Shown here: positions 5,990 to 10,305 of the stretch, one piece after another
Position numbering within the stretch: position 1 is the stretch's first letter
How the letters are laid out: every line of letters starts with the position of its first letter
NCBI GenBank assembly: GCA_041477005.1
Contig: JBGOUJ010000241.1
Span: 1 to 10,305, forward strand
Origin: JBGOUJ01 sp041477005
GTDB taxonomy: Bacteria; Acidobacteriota; Terriglobia; Bryobacterales; JACQDG01
Length of the DNA stretch: 10,305 nt
Reading direction: 5' to 3'
Program-made: the position numbers and the translations under genes
Notes under the pieces: model-generated
What the model saw: only the letters and a program-made list of their open reading frames with translations
Database searches by the model: none
Told to the model about the DNA's origin: nothing

Positions 5990-7726
5990 CTACTTCGCGT
6001 ATAGGGTTTCCATCTGACCGATGGCATGGGCCAGGTCGGCCCGCGCCTGGTTGTAGCGATAGAGCGCTGCGATCTGATTGTCGTTGGCCCGGGACAGCTC
6101 GTCCTGAGCGGTGATGATCTCGATGTTGTTGGCGACCCCGGCGCGAAAACGATCGCGGGCCTGGTCCACTTCTTCGCGGGCGAGCTTCACCGTCAGGTTG
6201 GCCACATCCACTTCACTGCGGGCGGAGCCGAGCTGGACCAGGGCGGTTTTCACCTGGAAAGCGATCTGGTTACGCAGATTCTGGCGATCCTGCTCGATCT
6301 TCTTCAGCTCCAGATCGGCTTTGGTGGTCTCCGCCCGGATGCGCCCGCCGGTGAACAGCGGCACATCGAGGCTCAACGCGTATTCGTAGGCGGGAATCAC
6401 CGCGTCCGGTTTGGTTCCGAGCTGGCTCCAGGAGGCGACCGCCCGCACCGTGGGCAGCCGCGACTCGCTGGCCGCGCTGCGCTCGAGCTGGGCGATGCGC
6501 TCGCGCGAGGCCAGAGCCTTCATCTCGGGGCGGTTGACCAGCGCTTGCTCGATGCTTTGGTCCGCCGGAAACTCCGGAGTTTCAAAGAAGCTGATCTCGT
6601 CGGCCAGCTCGATGGTCTGGCGCGGATCGAGGTTGAGGAGCTGGACCAGACCGTAGAGTGAGGTTTGTTTCTGGCTCTCGGCGGCAATCAGCCGCTGCTT
6701 TTCCTGCTGCAACAGCACGTTGGACCGCAAGGTATCGATCCCCGTGCCGACGCCGTTTTTCTGAAGGTCGGCGGCGAGATCGTAGAGAGCCTGGGCCAGC
6801 TCGACCCTCGATCGCGCGGCCTCCACGTCGGCGGTCGCCCGCAGGCTACCCAGGTATTGCGACACCACCAGCAGCACGTTCTGCTCGCGCACCGAAAGCT
6901 CCTGCGCCTGGCTGGCCCTGATGCCTTGACGCCCCTGCTGCAGCCTTCGCCACAACGTCAGGTCGAATACCGGCATGCTGAACTGGGGGCCGGCCTGGAT
7001 TGCCTGAAACGGCCCGATGTGCTCCGGCAGGCCGGGAAACGTCCTGCCGAAGCTGGCTGCCAGGTTGGTGCGCACCACCCGTTCGGTCGCGTGAAGCCCG
7101 GCCTGCGGCAGCAAGGCGGAGCGGGCCAGGTCTTTGTCTTGACCGCTCTGGGCCACGTTGAGATTGGCGATCTGGACTTGGGGATTCTGCCGTAGGGCTA
7201 GTTGGACCGCCTGGCGCAGGGTGAGCCGCAAGACCGGTTTGTCTTGCGCGCGCAGGCTCCCCGCGGCCGCCAGCAAGAACAAGATCATCAGCAGCACGAG
7301 GAGATGGGGGCCGGGGGAGGTGGCGGCCCGCCTCGGCCGGTTGGCGCCGGTGGCGGCCCCCTTTGGCCGGTTCGTGCCGGTGGCGGCCGGCTTCGGCCGG
7401 TTGGAGCCAGTGGCGGCCGGCTTCGGCTGGTTGGAGCCAGTGGCGGCCGGCTTTCGCAGCCTCGTGATCTCTTCGACGATCGCCTTGTTCAACGGCCCGG
7501 CCGCCAACAGCTTCGCGCCCTGCTCATGCAAAGAAGCCAGCAACGCTTTGCCGGCGGCATCAATGAACGTGACGGCAGTAAGGTCGATAACGAAGGACTT
7601 GCTCTGGAGAACCGCCTTGGCGCGCTGCCAGCACTGTTCCAGTTCGCTCACCCACAGGCCGGCCAGTTTGCCGCAGAGCTGGAACCTGGCTGCCCGCGCG
7701 CTGGCTTGAACTATGATCCTGAGCAT
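5990..7726 (-). CDS. Fused STAS domain - repeat linker - signal peptide - TolC outer-membrane efflux protein
   Basis: One 578-residue frame holds two unlike proteins. Residues 1-91 are a STAS domain: two N-terminal strands, then FVIDLTAVTFIDAAGKALLA (45-64) and a C-terminal helix with LNKAIVEEITRL. The phosphorylatable Ser of SpoIIAA-type STAS domains is Ala here (DAAG, 56-59). Residues 92-136 are five 10-residue repeats (PAATGSNQPK type), basic and low in complexity. Residues 141-160 (HLLVLLMILFLLAAAGSLRA) are a signal-peptide core with probable cleavage before QD. From about 168 to the end are the two OEP/TolC halves (LTLRQAVQLALRQNPQVQ; second half with SLDVPLFTGGRIRAETTKAD and RFRAGVANNIEIITAQDELS). 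The mature part, about 418 residues, fits TolC-family length. AAGGAGG lies 8 nt before the ATG at 7726, so the long form is well supported. A possible internal ATG (Met147, 7288) has no Shine-Dalgarno. The adaptor gene follows after 12 bp. Confidence 0.9.
   Translation of the reverse strand: MLRIIVQASARAARFQLCGKLAGLWVSELEQCWQRAKAVLQSKSFVIDLTAVTFIDAAGKALLASLHEQGAKLLAAGPLNKAIVEEITRLRKPAATGSNQPKPAATGSNRPKPAATGTNRPKGAATGANRPRRAATSPGPHLLVLLMILFLLAAAGSLRAQDKPVLRLTLRQAVQLALRQNPQVQIANLNVAQSGQDKDLARSALLPQAGLHATERVVRTNLAASFGRTFPGLPEHIGPFQAIQAGPQFSMPVFDLTLWRRLQQGRQGIRASQAQELSVREQNVLLVVSQYLGSLRATADVEAARSRVELAQALYDLAADLQKNGVGTGIDTLRSNVLLQQEKQRLIAAESQKQTSLYGLVQLLNLDPRQTIELADEISFFETPEFPADQSIEQALVNRPEMKALASRERIAQLERSAASESRLPTVRAVASWSQLGTKPDAVIPAYEYALSLDVPLFTGGRIRAETTKADLELKKIEQDRQNLRNQIAFQVKTALVQLGSARSEVDVANLTVKLAREEVDQARDRFRAGVANNIEIITAQDELSRANDNQIAALYRYNQARADLAHAIGQMETLYAK
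7320..7453. repeat. 30-bp minisatellite inside the STAS-TolC gene, about 4.5 copies
   Basis: Units start at 7320, 7350, 7380 and 7410, with a 14-bp partial copy at 7440-7453. Each unit begins GTGGCGGCC on the plus strand. Units 3 and 4 differ at a single base; units 1 and 2 are more diverged. Because 30 is a multiple of three, copy-number change preserves the reading frame and alters only the length of the Pro/Ala/Thr/Asn/Arg linker between the STAS and TolC parts. Confidence 0.9.
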
Positions 7727-7731
7727 CGGTC

Positions 7732-7750
7732 GGCCCTCCTTGCGGAGGAC
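7732..7750 (-). promoter_or_regulatory. Hairpin enclosing the Shine-Dalgarno of the STAS-TolC gene
   Basis: On the minus strand CCTCC-GCAA-GGAGG forms a 5-bp stem with a GNRA-type tetraloop; a U-G and a G-C pair can extend it to 7 bp. The 3' arm is the ribosome-binding sequence AAGGAGG (7741-7735), 8 nt before the ATG. In a transcript that starts upstream of 7750 the site would be masked. A transcript starting at about 7745 (see the sigma-54 candidate) would lack most of the 5' arm. Confidence 0.45.
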
Positions 7751-7754
7751 TTGG

Positions 7755-7771
7755 CCGCAGGTCCTGCTCCA
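7755..7771 (-). promoter_or_regulatory. Candidate sigma-54 (-24/-12) promoter of the efflux operon
   Basis: On the minus strand TGGAGC-AGGAC-CTGCG has the invariant GG and GC of the -24/-12 promoter at the right spacing. It matches the consensus TGGCAC-N5-TTGCA at TGG, the last C of the first box and TGC. The start point would be near 7745, about 19 nt before the ATG and just in front of AAGGAGG. A sigma-54 activator gene directly upstream makes this the expected promoter type. The match is imperfect. Confidence 0.45.
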
Positions 7772-7828
7772 ATCGAGAGGCCATTGAAAATAAGGAGCTT
7801 GTGTCGCCTTTCGGCGATTGTGCCGAAG

Positions 7829-7861
7829 GGCGCCAGCCGAAATATCGGCGCCTGCCGAAAT
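7829..7861. promoter_or_regulatory. Two 15-bp direct repeats, probable activator-binding sites
   Basis: GGCGCCAGCCGAAAT (7829-7843) and GGCGCCTGCCGAAAT (7847-7861) differ at one base and are spaced 18 bp. GGCGCC is itself a palindrome, and the pair creates a GCCGA-AATA-TCGGC dyad (7836-7849). A further dyad, TTCGGC-GATTGT-GCCGAA (7810-7827), repeats the same core next door. Their distance from the candidate sigma-54 start point is about 85-115 bp, typical for an upstream activating sequence. The region ends 5 bp before the activator's stop codon. Confidence 0.55.
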
Positions 7862-7865
7862 GAGG

Positions 7866-9941
7866 TCAGGCCGTGGGGCGGGCGATTTCCAGCTTGCGCA
7901 TCTTGGATTGCAGCGTTGTTCGTTTCATCCCCAGGCGGGCGGCGGCGCCGTGCGGGCCGCCGACGATCCAGTTGGTCTCGCCAAGGATGCGAAGGATGTG
8001 CTCTCGCTCGGCGTCAGCGAGAGTGGTAGCGCCGCCGGTGGTTGTGCCGGCTTCGGTTTCGGATGACCGCTTCAACTCGGCCAGCGGAACGTTGAGGACG
8101 GAACCGGGGGAAAGGATCACCGCGCGCTCGATCAGGTTTTCGAGCTCCCGGACGTTGCCCGGCCAGTGGTAGCGACTGAGCGCGTTCATGGTTTCGGCGG
8201 GGATGGTTTCGATGGCCCTGTTCATGCGCCGGGAGATTTCCTGGGCGAAGTAGCGTACCAGCACCGGAATATCCTCCGGCCGCTCCCGCAAGGAGGGCAT
8301 AGAGATGGGAAACACGTTCAGCCGATAGAACAGATCGGCGCGGAACTGCCGGTCGTTGACCATTTGAGCGAGGTCGCGGTTGGTGGCGGCGACCAGCCGG
8401 ACATCCACGTGGATGGTCCGGGTGCTTCCCAACCTCTCGAACTCTTTCTCGTGCAGGGCGCGCAAGAGCTTCGGCTGGAGCTCGAGCGGGATGTCGCCGA
8501 CCTCATCGAGAAAGAGCGTTCCCTGGTGGGCAAGTTCGAGGCGCCCGATCTTTTGCGCGATGGCGCCGGTGAAGGCGCCCTTTTCGTGACCGAACAGCTC
8601 GCTTTCGAGCAAGCCGGTGGGAATCGCCGCGCAGTTCAGCTTGACGAAAGTTCGGTCGCGGCGGGGGCTCAGGCTGTGGATGGCGCGCGCGATGAGTTCC
8701 TTGCCCGTGCCGGTCTCGCCCAGGATCAGCACAGTGGCGTCGGCCGGGGCGACTGTTTCCACTTCTTTGAGGATCCTCTTCAGCGCGGCGCTCTCGCCGA
8801 CGATCTCTTCGAAGTTGTGTTCGGTCCGGATTTCGCCTTCGAGGTAGAGCTTCTCCTCGGCAAGCTTGTCCTTGAGCTCGCCGATCTGACGAAACGCCAG
8901 GGCGTTCTCGACGGCGATGGCGATCTGGGCAGCCACCTGGGAGAGCAAGTCGACGTCCGCCTGCGAAAATGCGTTCTCGCGCCGGGTGGCGACGTTCAAC
9001 GTGCCGAGCACGCGGTTGTGGGTGATGAGGGGTACGCAGCAGACGGTCTTCATCTCTTCGGCTTCGAGAGCGTGGGCGATTTCCGATGGAAACCGATGCA
9101 GCTCGCCGGGGCCGAGCAGCACGGGCTGGCGGGAAGTGATGGGGCAGCCGGCCGGCGCGGCCTCGGCCGGAACGGTCATTTCCTCGCGGAGCAGGCCCTG
9201 GCCCGTGGGGAAGTCGAGCGCATAGACCCGCAACTGGTTATTGGCGGCGTCGTGCAGGGCGATGCTGGCGAACTCGTGCGGAATCACCCGGCGCAGGCAG
9301 GTGGTGATGCTGCGAAACAGCTCCGGGGCGTCCAGGTTGGTCACCAAGGCGTTGGTCACTTCGAGCAGGACGCTCAGCCGGTCGCGCTCCCGAGAGAGCT
9401 GCTGGTGGTAGAGCTGCGAGTCCTGGTAATTCAGGGCGTTGTCCACAGCCACGGCCACCTGCCGGGCGACGTGCTGGAGAAACTCGAGATCGGCCTCCCC
9501 GTAGGCGGCCTTCTCGACGGACCCGAGGCCCATGGATCCGACGCGCCGCTGGGCGGTGGTGAGGGGCAAGGTGCAGATCGACCTCACGCCGTGGCCCCGC
9601 AGCATTTCCGACACCGCGGGGAAGCGGGTTTCCTGCGCCAGATCGTCGACCACCAGCGGCTCCTGCGTTTGCCAGACCAATCCGCCCGGCGATTCGCCCA
9701 TCGCCGACTCGTAACCGACAGCGACCGTGTCGGAGAGGGGGGTCTCGAGAACGTGGAGGCGCATCACGTTGCGCTCGGGGTCGGGCAGAACCAGGCTGAG
9801 AAAATCGAAGGGAACCACGCGGTGCAGGCGCTGGCCGAGGTCGTGGAACAGCGCGGCGAGGTCCCGATGCAGGGCGATGGACTCGGAAACCTCGAGCAAC
9901 GTCCGGTATCGCTCCACAGCAGCCTGATCCAGTGTTTCCAC
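7866..9941 (-). CDS. Sigma-54-dependent activator, GAF-GAF-AAA+-HTH (FhlA-like)
   Basis: This bacterial enhancer-binding protein drives open-complex formation by sigma-54 RNA polymerase using ATP. From the GTG start it has 691 residues. Two GAF sensor domains occupy about 25-170 (HRDLAALFHDLGQRLHRVVP onward) and 205-350, followed by a short coiled linker. The AAA+ domain has Walker A GETGTGKE (408-415), the sigma-54 contact loop GAFTGA (455-460), Walker B GTLFLDEVGD (474-483) and HWPGNVRELENLIERA near 592-607. A Fis-type HTH (EREHILRILGETN ... GMKRTTLQSKMRKLEI) ends the protein. All key residues are intact. GTG at 9941 starts exactly at the expected ETLDQAAVERYRTLLEVSES but lacks a spaced Shine-Dalgarno. 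ATG at 10013 has GGAGA 7 nt upstream and would add 24 residues encoded by repeat-like DNA. Without a phosphoreceiver, activity probably depends on ligand binding by the GAF domains. The likely target is the downstream STAS-TolC/EmrA operon. Confidence 0.93.
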   Translation of the reverse strand: METLDQAAVERYRTLLEVSESIALHRDLAALFHDLGQRLHRVVPFDFLSLVLPDPERNVMRLHVLETPLSDTVAVGYESAMGESPGGLVWQTQEPLVVDDLAQETRFPAVSEMLRGHGVRSICTLPLTTAQRRVGSMGLGSVEKAAYGEADLEFLQHVARQVAVAVDNALNYQDSQLYHQQLSRERDRLSVLLEVTNALVTNLDAPELFRSITTCLRRVIPHEFASIALHDAANNQLRVYALDFPTGQGLLREEMTVPAEAAPAGCPITSRQPVLLGPGELHRFPSEIAHALEAEEMKTVCCVPLITHNRVLGTLNVATRRENAFSQADVDLLSQVAAQIAIAVENALAFRQIGELKDKLAEEKLYLEGEIRTEHNFEEIVGESAALKRILKEVETVAPADATVLILGETGTGKELIARAIHSLSPRRDRTFVKLNCAAIPTGLLESELFGHEKGAFTGAIAQKIGRLELAHQGTLFLDEVGDIPLELQPKLLRALHEKEFERLGSTRTIHVDVRLVAATNRDLAQMVNDRQFRADLFYRLNVFPISMPSLRERPEDIPVLVRYFAQEISRRMNRAIETIPAETMNALSRYHWPGNVRELENLIERAVILSPGSVLNVPLAELKRSSETEAGTTTGGATTLADAEREHILRILGETNWIVGGPHGAAARLGMKRTTLQSKMRKLEIARPTA

Positions 9942-9952
9942 CCTAATAGGGT
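9940..9952. promoter_or_regulatory. 13-bp palindrome at the activator start
   Basis: ACCCTA-A-TAGGGT is a perfect 6-bp inverted repeat around one base, overlapping the GTG start of the activator by two bases. It could be an operator, or a small hairpin limiting initiation. No related copy is seen elsewhere in the window. Confidence 0.45.
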
Positions 9953-10131
9953 AGAACAAAGAACCGGGAAAGTTCGAATTTACGGCCGTGAATAAACACC
10001 AATTAACGCGCATGAACAGTTCTCCGATTCGCGTGCATTCGCGCATTCGCGGCGCAGCTCGTATCCTTTCGCACCTCGATTGCGGCTCTAAACTGTGTTG
10101 GAGGGCGGTTGGCGTGCTTGCGGGTCTTAGG
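9953..10131. other. Divergent intergenic region with degenerate ATTCGCG repeats
   Basis: This gap separates the activator from the divergent secreted-protein gene. It contains ATTCGCG at 10027, 10037 and 10045 and a related GTGAATAAACACCAATTAAC stretch (9989-10008). Together these resemble the degenerate 'ACGAATAAACACGAATTAACGCGAAT' class of intergenic repeats in many bacterial genomes. This suggests non-coding DNA, even though a minus-strand frame stays open through it. A minus-strand start (ATG 10013 with GGAGA) lies inside. Confidence 0.45.
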
Positions 10132-10145
10132 ATGGGAACTATACT
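10118..10145 (+). promoter_or_regulatory. Candidate promoter of the divergent secreted-protein gene
   Basis: TTGCGG (10118-10123) and TATACT (10140-10145) are spaced by 16 bp. The -10 box matches the vegetative consensus at five of six bases; the -35 box is weaker. The predicted start point is about 10152-10153, at or one base before the ATG, which would make the message leaderless. Confidence 0.4.
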
Positions 10146-10152
10146 AGGAGGT

Positions 10153-10305
10153 ATGCTTGGGCGCTTGCTCCTGCTGTGGCCGGCGGTGTTGGCGGGGCAG
10201 GGCGCGCTCCCCACGATCATTGGGCTGCCGATCCCCATGCTTCCGCCAGCCGTGGACGCTACCGGCTTCCGGATCGTTTTCGGCTCGGCGGTGGCGCCTG
10301 ACGGC
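10153..10305 (+). CDS. N-terminus of a secreted protein, truncated by the window edge
   Basis: The 51 visible codons give a signal peptide (MLGRLLLLWPAVLAGQGALP) and then a Pro-rich stretch leading to VDATGFRIVFGSAVAPDG. That last segment resembles the first blade of TolB/PD40-type beta-propeller or related exported acidobacterial proteins; the assignment is tentative. AGGAGG ends only one base before the ATG, too close for a normal ribosome-binding site. An in-frame ATG at 10132 would add seven residues. The TATACT box places transcription start at the 10153 ATG, favouring leaderless initiation there. The gene is divergent from the sigma-54 activator. Confidence 0.6.
   Translation, partial: MLGRLLLLWPAVLAGQGALPTIIGLPIPMLPPAVDATGFRIVFGSAVAPDG

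Noticed and set aside
5171..6004. Plus-strand open frames opposite the adaptor and TolC genes (also 6026-6661, 6665-7195, 7202-8029)
   Set aside because: All lie antisense to clear coding sequence with codon-phase GC bias that explains the lack of stops.
7769..7783. Alternative sigma-54 box on the minus strand, TGGCCTCTCGATTGG
   Set aside because: The -24 half is good, but the essential GC of the -12 half is GG.
7804..7827. Overlapping hairpins as a Rho-independent terminator of the activator gene
   Set aside because: The stems are only 5-6 bp and are not followed by a T-run; a protein-binding site is more likely.
8166..9995. 609-residue plus-strand open frame opposite the sigma-54 activator
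   Set aside because: It is an antisense shadow of a highly conserved AAA+ protein; its translation is low in complexity and matches no family I know.
9942..10238. N-terminal extension of the activator up to ATG 10238
   Set aside because: The extension is low in complexity, overlaps the divergent secreted-protein gene and repeat-like DNA, and family homology starts at the GTG at 9941.
1..10305. CRISPR array, tRNA, rRNA, transposase or integrase
   Set aside because: No spaced identical repeats of CRISPR type, no tRNA cloverleaf, rRNA segment or transposase motif was noticed on either strand.

Overview
The window is high-GC DNA from a Gram-negative bacterium, because it encodes a TolC-type outer-membrane factor with an EmrA-type adaptor. 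The best phylogenetic guess is an Acidobacteriota member, perhaps Solibacteres/Bryobacterales-like. That rests on an orphan MacB/FtsX permease of the 'ADOP' type, a FhlA-like GAF-GAF sigma-54 activator and kinesin-light-chain-style TPR proteins. It is inference from family knowledge; no rRNA or marker gene is present.

Left part (1-3100), a decaying accessory zone. An ADOP-type permease on the minus strand (1-1894, running off the window) is broken by a one-base frameshift near 1680 and by an internal deletion with frame change near 140. Upstream of it on the same strand is an intact vapBC-type toxin-antitoxin pair (RHH antitoxin 2355-2618, PIN toxin 1930-2358) with an ATGA overlap and a palindromic operator over the antitoxin start. 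Directly behind the antitoxin promoter, on the plus strand, lies the 3' end of a TPR gene (about 2641-3098) that has no start and a frameshifted tail. An intact TA module is thus flanked by two broken genes.

Centre and right (3189-9941), all minus strand, a regulated efflux cluster. In transcription order it holds a sigma-54-dependent activator (GAF-GAF-AAA+-HTH, 9941-7866), a control region (7727-7865), a fused STAS-TolC gene (7726-5990), an EmrA/HlyD adaptor (5977-4691), a 160-bp gap and a secreted 10-repeat TPR protein (4529-3189). The control region holds two 15-bp direct repeats spaced 18 bp, a candidate -24/-12 promoter about 75-100 bp downstream of them and a Shine-Dalgarno hairpin. 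This fits an activator binding upstream sites to switch on the pump from a sigma-54 promoter. No inner-membrane pump (EmrB/MFS, RND or ABC) is encoded beside the adaptor.

The most unusual object is the STAS-TolC reading frame. A cytoplasmic-type STAS domain (residues 1-91) is joined through five 10-residue repeats, encoded by a 30-bp minisatellite, to a signal peptide and a full TolC domain. Signal peptidase could split this into an inner-membrane-tethered STAS and a mature outer-membrane factor.

Right edge. A divergent plus-strand gene for a secreted protein begins at 10153 and leaves the window after 51 codons. It is separated from the activator by about 190-210 bp of repeat-bearing intergenic DNA.
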